Below are positions 1-9,962 of a stretch of DNA of 64,000 bases, one piece after another. The DNA comes from Papilionanthe hookeriana x Papilionanthe teres (lineage: Eukaryota > Streptophyta > Magnoliopsida > Asparagales > Orchidaceae), in contig CM040421.1 in the NCBI GenBank assembly GCA_022702705.1, positions 77,556,121 to 77,620,120 of the forward strand, read 5' to 3'. The notes under the pieces are model-generated. The model was not told where the DNA came from and searched no databases. It saw only the letters and a program-made list of their open reading frames with translations. The first letter of the stretch is position 1; every line of letters starts with the position of its first letter. The position numbers were made by a program, and so were the translations under genes.

Positions 1-473
1 CGGAATCTGGCTCATAGGTGCCGGACTCTGCATCCAGTTCTTCGCACCTCTTCACTTTAGATCGCAACTCTTCGCGATTAAAACCGTTTCCAAGCGTCCA
101 AATACATTGTATCACATGTCCTATAAACCAGGAACAACTGCCAGTCTTCTAGAAGGTCCAATAACCGCTAACACCGTCAAAATAACCGTCCAAAAGTCGT
201 CAAAAATCTTGACAGATCCCGTATCGACCTGGAGCTTAGGCGCCGGATTCTGGCGCCTAGGCGCCAGACCAATAATTTTGACAATTTTGCATTTTGGCTC
301 CATTTTTGCTCCTTTTGGCTCCTTTTTACTCCTTTTTCACTTTTTTTTTCCTTCTTGAACATTTTTTCATCACCTATATCCAAAAACACAACAATACCTT
401 TCATTAAAGTATAATATCCTTAAAAATTTGATAAAAATCAAGACATAAAAATGAGTATTTTTTTCATGGATCA
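1..473 (-). mobile_element. Athila-type LTR, partial (U3 end, cut by window edge)
   Basis: This stretch aligns by eye with the U3 part of the LTRs at 37744-39549, 3882-5744 and 15435-17072. Shared landmarks are the TTCGCACCTCTTCACTTT segment, the TCTTCTAGAAGG block, the palindrome pair at 235-265 and the tail GGTATTTTTT..GGATCA that ends at 473. In minus-strand sense it begins with TGATCC at 473 and runs out of the window. No polypurine tract follows at 474, so this is probably the outer end of a 5' LTR whose element lies to the left of the window, or a solo LTR. The five bases after it, CCCAT, would be one half of a target duplication. Confidence 0.85.
235..265. promoter_or_regulatory. Palindrome pair of the U3 module (TAGGCGCC type)
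   Basis: CTTAGGCGCC (235-244) is followed after 7 bp by the 14-bp perfect palindrome GGCGCCTAGGCGCC (252-265). It is the same pair seen in the other Athila LTRs of this type and upstream of the 3' ORFs of element 1. The role is unknown; a protein-binding or hairpin element is inferred. Confidence 0.6.
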
Positions 474-719
474 CCCATGACCTAAAAACATCACATTGAC
501 ATCATAGGTTAAACCTTGACCTAAAGAGGCCAAATTGGTTAAATTGATTAACCTAAGACCTAAAAGACTACCACATTGACATCATTGGTCAACTATTGAC
601 CTAATCAACTTAACATTAGTCAAGGAGACCAATACAAAACCAAAAAGCCATCACACTGACTAATGGATTAACCTAAAACCCTAAAAATGGTCATTATGAC
701 CAAATCAACCCAAAAATTC
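474..719. repeat. Degenerate TTGACC/GGTCAA-rich repeat
   Basis: AT-rich noncoding DNA with scattered short direct repeats of the type CATTGACATCAT, TTGACCTAA and AACCTAAGACCTAAA. It resembles a decayed, reverse-oriented version of the TTGACC-rich 80-bp array at 59215-59795. No coding potential is seen. Confidence 0.5.
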
Positions 720-1625
720 AAAACACATTAGACCTAATTAAATCATTAAACGTTAACTAACTAAGGTATAATCGTACTTAAACTATAATTAGGTCTAACC
801 CATTAGACCTAATTAAATCATTAAGCCTTAACTAACTAAAGTTCAATCATACCTAAACCCTAAATAGGTCTAGCCTAGTAGACCTAAGTAAATCATTAAA
901 CCTTAACTAACTAAGGTTTAATCATACATAAACCCTAATTAGGTCTAACCCATTAGATCTAATTAAATCATTAAACCTTCACTAACTAAGGCGTAATCAT
1001 ACCTAAACAGTAATTAGGTATAATCCATTAGACTTAATTAAATCATTAAACCTTAACTAATTAAGGTTTAATCAGACCTTAACCTTAATTAGGTCTAACC
1101 CATTAGACCTAATTAAATCATCAAACCTTTTCTAATTAAGGTTTAATCGTACCTAAACCTTAATTAGGTCTAACCCATTAGACCTAATTAAATCATCAAA
1201 CCTTAACTAACTAACATTTAATCATACCTAAACCATAATTAGGTCTAACCTATTCGACCTAATTAAATCATTAAACCTTAACTAACTAAGGTTTAATCAA
1301 CCTAAATCCTAATTAGGTCTAACCCATTAGACCTAATTAAATCATTAAACCTTAACTAAATAAGGTTTTATCATACCTAAACCTTAAGTAGGTCTAACCA
1401 TTAGATCTAATTAAATCATTAAACCTTAACTAACTAAGGTTTAATCATACCTAATCCTTAATTGGGTTTAGCCCATTACACCAAATTGTATTATTAAACC
1501 TTAACTAAGTTTTAATCATATCTAAACCTTAATTAGGTATAACCCATTAGACCTAATAAAATCGGTAAACCTTAACTAACTAAGGTTTAATCATACCTAT
1601 GTTATAATTAAGTTTAACTTATTAA
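720..1625. repeat. 75-bp tandem array (TTAGACCTAATTAAATC family)
   Basis: About twelve head-to-tail units. The marker AGGTCTAACC recurs at 791, 866, 941, 1016, 1091, 1166, 1241 and 1315, an almost invariant 75-bp step. Each unit reads roughly CCATTAGACCTAATTAAATC, then ATTAAACCTTAACTAACTAAGG, so it holds inverted TTAATTAA-like arms. The reverse complement of the unit matches the array at 41640-42530. The two arrays are therefore opposite-strand copies of one satellite-like component of a long repeat. Confidence 0.9.
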
Positions 1626-2730
1626 GCTCAGCTTCAACCTAACTAAAGTTAAGTCAAACCCTAACTCAACTTAAACCTTAGGTTCAACCTAAATTAACTG
1701 AAATATTAGGTTCAACCCATATTGAACCTAACTCAACCAAAACCTAACTTGAGTTCAACCTAACTTGAGCCAAGTTAACTCAAACCTTAGGTTCAACCCA
1801 TATTGAACCTAACTCAACCAAAACCTAACTTGAGTTCAACCTAACTTGAACCTAAGTTAACCTAAATATTAGGTTCAACCCATATTGAACCAAACTCAAC
1901 CAAAGCCTAACTTGATTTCAATCTAACTTGAACCCAAGTTAACTCAAACTTAAGTTCAACCCATATTAAACTTAAATCAACCTTTCTAACTTAGGTTCAA
2001 CCTAAATTGAACCCAAGTCAACTCAAACTTAAGTTCAATCCATATTGAACTTAACTCAATATTTCTAACTTAGGTTCAACCTAAATTGTACCCAAGTTAA
2101 ACTTAAGCTCAACTCCTATTGAACTTAAGTCAACATATCTAACTTAGGTTCAACCTAAATTAAACACCAAATCAAGTAAAGCATAAGATCAAACCAAATT
2201 GAATTTAAATCAACTTCTCCCACTTTGGTTTAACCTAAATTGAACCCGAGTCAAATCAAACTTAAGTTCAACCCATATTGAACTTAAGTCAACATTTCTA
2301 ACATGAATTGTACCTAAGTTAACCCAAACTTAAATTCAACCCATGCTGAACTTAAGTCAATACTTCTAACTCCAATTTAAGTCTAAACTACATTAAACAA
2401 CACCTTTTAGATTCAAATGACAATGAATCTAAAAAACTATAGTCTATTTTATGTTAGATTTTACACAATTTAAGTCTAATTTAGATTGGAGTTAACAAAT
2501 TTTAGATTCAAATGACAATGAATCTAAAATACTAAAGTCTAACTTATGTTAGATTTTTCACAATTTAAGTCTAATAAATATTAGACTTAAGACCTTTTAA
2601 ATCCAAATGACAATGAATTAAAAATTCTAAAGTCTAACTTAGGTTAGATTTTATTTAAGTCTAATCTACATTAGACATATAACCTTTAGATTCAAACAAC
2701 ATTGAATCTAAAACCTAGCTCATATTAAAA
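1626..2730. repeat. TTGAACCTAACTTGAG-type array grading into a ~95-bp ATTCAAATGACAATGAATC array
   Basis: 1626-2390 consists of short irregular repeats around AACTTGAGTTCAACCTAA and CCCATATTGAACCTAACTC. 2400-2730 has three longer units carrying TTCAAATGACAATGAAT at about 2412, 2507 and 2600. The opposite-strand counterpart lies at about 40560-41640 (GGTTCGACTTAAG and related blocks). No ORF of interest. Confidence 0.75.
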
Positions 2731-3610
2731 TCAATCAAAGAAATAAATTCGACGTTATTTCTTTTGTAAGAATTACTCTCACGTTGTTTTTCTTGCAGGT
2801 TGAAAATAAGTTCTTCTTCATATTTACTTTACATGTTATTAGGGTGTGCTAACTCTGTTTTGCAGGGCGAAATTCTGAAGACAGGACAAATGACAATAAA
2901 TCAAAATCAAAATGACATCAAAAGAATGACATTAACAGAACATAACAAAACAAAATATAAATGAGATGACATTAAAATGATAAAAACAAAACAAAACCTA
3001 AACTTTTAGGATAGCCACAAAATCTAAACTTTTAGAATAGCCACAAAACAAATAACAAACTACAAGACAAAGAAATAACAAAATGATAAACAACCAAACA
3101 AAAAAAAAATCAACATAACAAATGACATTAACAAAAATCAAACTCTTAGGGTAGTATGATATATTACCCCTAGGATTGAATATTGACATTTCTTTTCTTG
3201 TTCTTGAAATTTCTTAGAAAACAAGTAGTTCACATTAATCAGAAGTTTTGTTAGACAATTTTAAATTTTCTAAGATGAAATTAACTATAGGAGCTTGCTC
3301 CTATAAAAGATTTAAGAAATCGGGATAGATATCACACCTATATATCTCTGGTTATCAAAATCTTACATGTGATCCTCCTTATATAAAGTTTCTAGAATAA
3401 GGCATTCCAGAATTCCTTTCTATAAGGATTATCACCGAAATTTTTTTATTCCTTTCTTCAAGTTTCTTATTATCTAAGGATTCTTAACATGATATGAAGA
3501 AATAATATTTCTTGAAGATTAGGGCGATATGATAGATAAAAAGATTGGCGACTCAATGACATCGACATCAACATCGAGAAAATCTCTAACACAACTTCGA
3601 ATGTCGACAG
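2731..3610 (-). mobile_element. Head segment of a long-LTR-like repeat, minus-strand copy
   Basis: Read on the minus strand this segment shares ordered blocks with 39610-40290: GAGTCGCCA (near 3545), TATAGTTAATT plus CATCTTA (near 3275), ACAAAACTTCTGATTAA (near 3245), CCTAAAAGTTT (near 3005) and AAAACAGAGTTAGCACA (near 2850). Identical block order in inverted orientation shows two copies of one element. A GAGTCGCCA block close to the LTR start is familiar from Tat/Ogre-type plant retrotransposons, so a Tat-like LTR is the best guess. Nothing in it is coding. Confidence 0.6.
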
Positions 3611-3881
3611 GATGTAGTAGATAGATTTCGATGCTGAACTTTTATATTTTGTGGGTTGCAATTACTTGTAATAGTGTGGACTTAAAACTTTGCTTGTAAG
3701 TGTTGGATTTTATATATAAATGTGATGTTTTGTGTTGTTTGTGAAATTTTTTGTTACTAGACCACTGAATTATATAAATTAATTCTAAATAACGCAAATT
3801 AAATGATGGCGTGATGAAGAAATGACTGAATTCACAAAAAAATTGAAAATTAGAAATCTTGCTCTAAGCGCCGACGGCGTT
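3611..3881 (+). mobile_element. Older Athila fragment, left half (leader between the two 3' ORFs)
   Basis: 3620-3800 resembles 53840-54010 of element 2: the blocks GATGCTGA, TTTGTAAGTG/TTTGTAAGTC, ATATATAAA and TTTGTGTTG occur in the same order. It ends in GCGCCGACGGCG, the palindrome type used by element 2. Element 1 inserted here, and the sequence resumes at 17073. So this is the broken remainder of a plus-strand Athila of the element-2 subtype. Confidence 0.55.
3877..3881. repeat. Target-site duplication of Athila element 1, left copy
   Basis: GCGTT precedes the TGATGC terminus of the LTR. The opposite flank at 17073-17077 reads GCGTG, so four of five bases match, as expected for a 5-bp Ty3/gypsy duplication with one later mutation. 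Confidence 0.6.
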
Positions 3882-5186
3882 TGATGCAATGCGACTTTAT
3901 ATATGCTTTTAAATACAAGAATTTGATACCATTTTTTAGAATGTTTAATTCCTGGCAAATGGCTTCAAAAACTTGATGTGCGATGTTTACTTTTACTTAT
4001 AAATTTAAATTTAGATTTTAAAATAATTATTATAAAAATCTCAATTTTAAACACAAGCATATGTATCGTTCAAGTATTACAGGGCTCTAGTGGAGTCCTT
4101 GTTATCGATCCCACAGGGATAGTGTTTTTATAAAAAGTAAGAAATGTAAGAAAACTTTTGGAATTATTCAAATTAAAAGTAATATATATATATATATATA
4201 TTATTTTTTTATTTTTTTATTTTCAAATTTAATTTACTATTAATTTTTACTATAAATAAGTAAGCAGTAAGAAGTAATAAAGTAAAGTAAGCAGTAATTA
4301 AAATTCAATGCAAGTATAAAAATGACTTTCTTCTTTTCAACTAATCCAAGATTTTTAGAATATTATATTTTGTGGGGAATTTAGATTATGGAATTGTGCC
4401 AAATAGAAGCATTCCTATTCTTTACCCTTTGGTCCAAGTGCAAAGAACATTGACTAATCTATAGATTAGTTCAGGATGTTTTAATAGTAGAATATGTTAT
4501 CTAGGCTCACACTACTAGATGTCCAAGGGTGGCTATGGTTGGCCCAACCAGTGACCCGTTCCCTTTCTATAAACCAAATTATTAAAATTTAGTCTATCAC
4601 TATAAAAACTAATTAATTTTACGCCCAATAAATAATATCTTTCTATTTATTTGCACTTCACCTTGAATAACCCGCATAAAGCCTTCGACTACACAAGGAT
4701 TCATGTGATATCTACTAGTTAAGAATTTATCTCCGGATAGGTCTCAAAATTCTTCATCAGGTTTGAACAATTTAAATGGCTAATTTAAAAAGTAAACTAA
4801 GATCAGGTATTAATATCATTGCAATGTTTTAAATATTTTAAATTTAATTCTCCTACAAAATTTAATTAATTTATTATCTTTTCATAGTTGAAAGGAGAAA
4901 GATAACTAACTACTCGATACACATTAAAATCACACAACAAAATATATTTATAAAACTTTGAACCAAAGTACAAATACTTATCTGAAGTTTTCCTTCAAGT
5001 GATTTGTTGACTTCTACTAACTCCAGAGCAGTGATGAAAGACTCCAACAGCAACAACACACAATAAATACTCAAAATAAACTAACTAGATACAAAGTAAT
5101 GTGGCACCATAAGTGTGGAAGAGACTAAAAACTAGAGGGGGAGAGAGGATGCTAAAAGGGGGCTCTTTTCTCTGTAGAATGGGCTC

Positions 5187-5196
5187 CTATTTATAG
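5187..5196 (-). promoter_or_regulatory. LTR TATA box, element 1 3' LTR
   Basis: CTATAAATAG on the minus strand. It lies at the same place in the LTRs at 16518-16527 and 39005-39014, just before a block that looks like a transcript start region. Confidence 0.7.
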
Positions 5197-5278
5197 AGCT
5201 CTGAATTTGACCAGGGGTTGCTTAAGGCACCTCTTCAAAATTCGTCTAATTCAATGCATCTTCTAGAAGGTAACTGTC

Positions 5279-5552
5279 GCGCCTAGGCATCGGGGTCTGG
5301 CGCCTAGGCGCCGGACTCCGTGACCAGGTCTTTGCACGTCTTCACTTTTGATCACACCTCTTCGCGATTAAAACCTTTTCCTTGTGTCCAAATGCATTGT
5401 ATCACATGTCCTATATATTAGGAGTAGCTTCCAGTCTTCTAGAAGCTCCAATAACTGTTTAAGTCTGTCAAAATAACTCCCCAAAATCATCAATCTTAAC
5501 AGCGTCAGTATTGAGCTAGCACTTAGGCGCCGGATTCTGGCGCCTAGTCGCC
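5279..5552. promoter_or_regulatory. Two palindrome pairs in U3 of the element 1 3' LTR
   Basis: Pair A is GCGCCTAGGC (5279-5288) with GGCGCCTAGGCGCC (5299-5312). Pair B is CTTAGGCGCC (5522-5531) with GGCGCCTAGTCGCC (5539-5552). Both pairs lie upstream of the TATA box in element sense. They match in kind the pairs in front of the two 3' ORFs. Confidence 0.7.
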
Positions 5553-5744
5553 AGGCCAAGATTTCTAGTATTTCGCTCCATAAGCTCCATTTTTGCTCTA
5601 TTTTGCTCTTTTTCCTTCTTTTTCTTTCTTGAACTCTTTTAATCAACTACATCCAAAAATGAAAATACATTTCATTAAAGCATAATATCCTTAAGAATTG
5701 AATCATAAATAAGACATAAAAATGGGTATTTTTTAGGTAGATCA

Positions 5745-5763
5745 AATTCCTCCAAACTTAAAC
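5745..5763 (-). other. Polypurine tract of element 1
   Basis: On the minus strand AAGTTTGGAGGAATTT runs directly into the LTR start. Element 2 has AAGTTTGGGGGATTTTGATC at 57131-57150, and the fragment at 39550-39567 has the same. This is the plus-strand DNA primer site of Ty3/gypsy reverse transcription. Confidence 0.85.
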
Positions 5764-6151
5764 GTTACTTGTCCTCAAGTAACACTTTTAATTACATAAA
5801 ATATATAACATTTGGAACTAAGTTAAAATATTTAAGATTCCTTATAATTTTTGGTTTTATAAATGCTTTAGTAAATCTTTAACCAAATTTCACTAATTAA
5901 GTTTAATTTTTAGAATTAAAGAACATTTAACTACCAAATCATAAGACTTCCAATTTTTCATTTATTTCAAGAATAATTGTAATTTATCATATTAAGGTCA
6001 CATATAATATTTACAAGAAAAAATTTTTCATGAAATATTTTTCTATTGAAAATATTCGTACATAGAAATTAAGTTAAAAATGTAATCAGTTTTCTTCTTA
6101 TAAGATAATTCAAGTGAAACCAATTTTTTATTAGACATTTCCTCAAGCTTC

Positions 6152-6181
6152 TCCTCACATTCCTTTTTTTTTAAGTGAGGA
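6152..6181 (-). other. Conserved stem-loop in the 3' UTR of element 1
   Basis: TCCTCACTT and TGTGAGGA arms (minus strand) flank an A/G-rich loop. Element 2 has the same arms at 56658-56666 and 56734-56742 around a longer purine loop, followed in both by GAAGCTTGA. Conservation between diverged elements suggests an RNA structure with a job, but none is known to me. Confidence 0.5.
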
Positions 6182-6601
6182 TTACTATTTTTGGATAGTC
6201 TGTTAATGATTTTGAACTTCACTATCATTAACTTATTTTCAAAAACTTATACATTCTTACTTAATAAATATGACATTTTTAATAATTTATTATTTCTCAA
6301 AACTCATTTCAATCTTTTCTTTTTCAAGCAATAATCTTGATTCCTTAGTATTTAAAAAATACAATTCTCTTTATTATAAATAAAAAAAAATTTATCTTAT
6401 TATTCTTTAAGTTAAATAATTCTATTCTTAAAATCAATCAAAATTTTTGAAACTTTAGTAAATTTTACTAAATTATTTATAAATTCAAAAATTTAGGTAA
6501 TCTTAAACATATTTTTCATTTCTTATGTTATGTTAATATATTTTTAAACAAAATTGTAGTTCATTAAGGACAAATAATATTTAAATTTGATAAATGTTTT
6601 T

Positions 6602-6616
6602 CCTTCCCCCAAACTT
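6602..6616 (-). other. Second polypurine-tract-like sequence of element 1
   Basis: AAGTTTGGGGGAAGG on the minus strand, about 840 bp upstream of the real PPT. Element 2 has AAGTTTGGGGAAGG at 56253-56266, about 870 bp upstream of its PPT. The position suggests an auxiliary plus-strand primer. Confidence 0.5.
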
Positions 6617-7079
6617 CAGCTTTAGTATAAATATGAATCATGAAATTTTCTAAAGCATGAGAGAAAGAAATAAACAAGAATTAATCTAAGTACAATATGA
6701 TGTTGTAAGGAAAAACTATACTTCTACACATTCTTTAATATGAATATAATAGAAATGATTAAGCATATATAGAAATGTTTTGCGGAGCAGGAGTTAATTT
6801 TTTTTAAAAAAATTTCTTTTCTTGTTATTTTATTTTAATTATTTATTTATTTTTTGAATATGTAAAATTACTAACTATTCATGAACACTAAACAGTAGGC
6901 TGAAACAAAAATAAAATTTTATAAAAATTCATTCATATTTCATTCTTAAAACACACATCAAATAATCTAAAAACAGTTTCAACATAAAAAGTTCACATAA
7001 CACTAACAAATAACATCACACTAAATAGCACAAGAAACATAAAACACACTAAACACATCTTCAGAGGTAAGTCGAGCTA

Positions 7080-8236
7080 CTAATCACTATCTGTGGCTTC
7101 ATCATCGTCATCACCAAAAGAAAACTCCATATCCTTTGGATCAACATATGGTGAATATCTGGGACAAGTAGGGAACTGAACATCGTGCTCACCTTTCAGA
7201 AATCTCACTAAAGACTCAGAATACTCAGCATCGTAATCACTCTTTCTTTGTGTATACGCAAAAAGATAATCGATCTTCTTTTCGATCGTATCTACTCTAC
7301 AATGAGTTCGTAATAACTCATTTTGTTGCTCTATAAGCTTATCATGCATGGTTTCCCAAAAAGTAGATGATGGCTCAGCAGAAGTAGATGGTCTAGAAGT
7401 AGAAGCTCTACCTGAAGTAGGTAACGAACCAGAAGGTGCAGTAGAATTCTTACCTCAAAGTTGATCATAGATACTGACACTCTCTCTTCCTATAGGATTT
7501 GTCGACTTGAGCTTTTCCCCAGAAAGCTCAGCAACTACTCCAGCACTTTCATATAGAAAATAAGTCAGAGATGGAATACCAAGTCCAATAGAAGTGCTAG
7601 AACGAGCAGTAGCCTCTATAGAATCATAAATAATGCTCCCTACATCAATAGACTTCCTCTCTTGAATGCAGTAGTTGAGGATAGCTCTACCTATGGTAAC
7701 CTCGCTCAGATGATTGGATGGAAGGAGATGAGTAGAAATAAAGTAGTGCCATGCCTTTGAAACACCATAAAGCTTAGAAGATAAAAAATTTACCCTTTTT
7801 TGTTCTGAATCTTCTAGGCTCCAGTACAATCTGTCAGGTAGGCAATGATCATATCCAAATCTCCCTCAAATGGAGATAATCCAGATTAATAGCACTCAAT
7901 GTTTGGTGGCAGGACATAGAAAATATTGATACTTTCTAGAGTGAATCCTAATCCAACTCCTCTGACAAAAATCTCGTATTCTTCAGCATCCACGAAATTA
8001 ACATAAAACTCTCTAACAACCGGAATAACAGCAACAGTAGTGAAATAGCAGAATTGTTGCTAGTTGAGCGCAACGATTGTATCCTCAATTCTTCTTCCAG
8101 GATTGTAAAGACTTCGCTCCGAGATAAATCTTCGAGTCATAGCAAAATCATTGTATCTGAAGTGTGCAACAACAGTGACGAACTTGCTACGATCAAAATT
8201 TTCTTGTTCCTTTCCTCGCTTAGTTTTGGGTGCCAT
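7080..8236 (-). pseudogene. Athila 3' ORF, second copy (plant-specific env-position protein), broken
   Basis: Starts at the ATG at 8236 (MAPKTKRG..) and ends with an acidic tail (GDDDDEATDSD) at 7080. Stops interrupt it near 8068 and 7892, and there is a break between the pieces 7829-7455 and 7349-7080. Recognisable parts in order are: a basic N-terminus; VVREFYVNF near residue 70; VRGVGLGFT; KAWHYFIST; ILNYCIQERKSIDVGSII; and a glutamine-rich helix before FPTCPRY. These match the domain annotated in plants as putative plant transposon protein, which Athila elements carry between pol and the 3' LTR. Function is unknown; no signal peptide or membrane segment is evident. Its partner is 54573-55755 in element 2. 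Confidence 0.8.
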
Positions 8237-8601
8237 CTAAAAGTGAAATAAAAATGTGAAATAAATTTAATGGATCTAGGAAAATAAACTAATTTAAGCT
8301 TTCAAACTTGAAAGAGCTTAAAAATATCATGGATTTAACCTTAAAAATCAAAATTTTTCTCAAAATTTCAGTTTTTCTCAATGAGAGTAAAATCCATGGT
8401 GAAAATCAAAAATAATGGTTTAGAATGTAGATCTGACCTTGGGATGAAGAAATCGGGTGATTTCAAGCTCAAAAACAAGAAAATCCGGCTTTAAATGGGA
8501 CTATCGGGGGTATTTTGCGAAAAACAGTGGAGAAGGAAGCTTAGGCATCAAAAATGGCGTGGGGTGTTTAGGAAGATGAGTTTTCAAGTTCAGGCCGAAC
8601 C

Positions 8602-8636
8602 GGCACCTAGGCGCCTAATTCTAGCGCCTAGGCGCC
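8602..8636. promoter_or_regulatory. Palindrome pair in the leader of the second 3' ORF, element 1
   Basis: GGCACCTAGGCGCC (8602-8615) and AGCGCCTAGGCGCC (8623-8636), 7 bp apart, about 370 bp upstream of the ORF start at 8236. Same type and spacing as the U3 pairs. The rest of 8237-9035 is AT-rich leader without coding potential. Confidence 0.65.
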
Positions 8637-9035
8637 AGACTCGCCTTTCCAAAAATTCGATTTAAATTTTATATTTTCCACCAAATCTTATCAAATTTGA
8701 CTCCTAATTACTCTTATGAGAGTATTTATCCAATTTATATCCTCCAAACATTTTCACAATCAATTTAAAATAATAGTTTAGATCCATAAAAATGTACCTA
8801 AATTCTTCAATTCTAATCCATAACTTCCATTCCAAATTCAATAAATTTCAGTACAAGACTGTATTAAGGTTCTTCAGTTTTTAAATAACACAAAAAACAA
8901 CAAATTCAAAGTAAATATTCAAATCCAATAACACACATTGAACAATTAAGAAAACACGCAAATTTGATATTCAACACACTAACACATGACTGGATCACAC
9001 CTAAAACAAATGTAAGATCTATTTAACACCGATCT

Positions 9036-9305
9036 TCAATTACCATCTCTTTCGTAATGAAGTTCACTAGGACCGAAGGGATAGAACACCAACGCCCTTG
9101 GAAATTCCAAAGCCGTCTTTTCATCGATCCACTTGTTCTTCACTTACATTTCTACTTGAGCGTCATGATAGGTTGCCATATGATCAGATTGAAGTTTGGT
9201 TTGCCATTCCAAGTGTTTGTATTGGTGGTACATCTCATGGAGACGATTACCAATACTTTGAAGTTCCGCATCAATCTTCTCTACTCGACTAAACAATTTC
9301 TCCAT
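9036..9305 (-). pseudogene. Remnant of the first 3' ORF of element 1 (C-terminal part only)
   Basis: From an ATG at 9305 the minus strand reads MEKLFSRVEKIDAELQSI, a heptad-rich coiled-coil-like start, then about 35 more residues to a stop. It continues in the same frame with VKNKWIDEKTALEFP to a stop at 9036. This parallels the end of the ORF at 52522-53685 in element 2, which also has a coiled-coil stretch, a stop, and GWINEESTANSL. The N-terminal two thirds are missing: the ORF leader (9310-9700) joins almost directly to this tail. An internal deletion is inferred. Similarity is modest and rests on order of features as much as identity. Confidence 0.45.
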
Positions 9306-9309
9306 ACCA

Positions 9310-9962
9310 ACAACAATAAAACCATTAAAATAAGGCTAAGGATCTTTAAGAGATTTGTCTCTTACCTCATTTCCATGATTTTCTCTATCCATCGCCTCCA
9401 AATCCTTATTAACTCCTCCAAAATGGAATGCTCTAGTCGAAATTAAGGTTTCTATGGGATTGGAGACGAAGATAAGGCAATATATAAAGAGATTTCGTGT
9501 GAAAAAATGAAGTTTTTTAGTTTTTACACGATCTGTAACCATGGCGCTTAGGCGCAGAATTTGGCGCCTAGGCGCCAGATCATCGATACGTAGGCCATTC
9601 TGAAGCTTAGGTACCAACTTTTGGGCCCTAGGCGCTGGAACCTCGATCTTCTATTCGCCTATCGTCAAATTTTGCAAGTTTCGATCGTAAAAATAGGTCT
9701 AAAAAATGGGTATGATCAACATACAAACACAATTACGAAAAATACAAATCACAAATAATCACAAACGAAGGTTAACTTGATCTCCTATTTACTCACATTT
9801 GACATGGAGTGGTCCCACTCCAAAGTCTATATACTTCAAGATAATATTTAGCTTAAGCTAATACAGACTTGCTAGCCTTCCTTTTCTAGAAGTTATATAC
9901 AAATTTAGTCAAGACCAAGGCATAACCTTACAACAATAATTTAACTCACACTAATAAATATG
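9310..9962 (-). promoter_or_regulatory. Leader of the first 3' ORF with two palindrome pairs
   Basis: The pairs are GGCGCTTAGGCGC (9543-9555) with GGCGCCTAGGCGCC (9563-9576), and AGCTTAGGTACC (9604-9615) with GGGCCCTAGGCGCTGG (9623-9638). Intra-pair gaps are 7 bp. This is the same two-pair layout found in the leader at 52272-52379 of element 2, although the palindrome sequence differs. An ORF of 93 codons on this strand (9617-9336) starts inside the module and is probably chance. Confidence 0.6.

Larger units (their letters stand above)
3882..5744 (-). mobile_element. 3' LTR of Athila element 1
   Basis: 1863 bp, bounded in plus sense by TGATGC at 3882 and AGATCA at 5744. It pairs with 15435-17072 over its length, but keeps about 225 bp (4086-4311) that the 5' LTR has lost. 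That extra block carries the U5 motif GGACTCCACTAGAGCCC (minus strand) and a short TA microsatellite (4181-4200). U3 (4990-5744) has the TATA box at 5187-5196 and two palindrome pairs. Confidence 0.9.
5764..7079 (-). other. 3' untranslated region of element 1
   Basis: AT-rich, without coding potential. It starts with GTTACTTGAGGACAAGTAAC (minus strand, just upstream of the PPT), an inverted repeat also kept in element 2 (near 57112) and at 39570-39590. It also contains a stem-loop (6152-6181) and a second PPT-like tract (6602-6616), listed separately. Confidence 0.7.

Noticed and set aside
107..404. Short ORFs in Athila LTR sequence (also 5368-5646, 16763-16972, 39050-39289, 45283-45474, 57305-57571)
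   Set aside because: They recur at the same place in each LTR in either orientation and translate the palindrome module. LTRs are not coding.
7080..8236. Env-position ORF as a retroviral envelope protein
   Set aside because: No signal peptide, transmembrane helix or cleavage site is visible. The motifs fit the plant-specific transposon protein domain.
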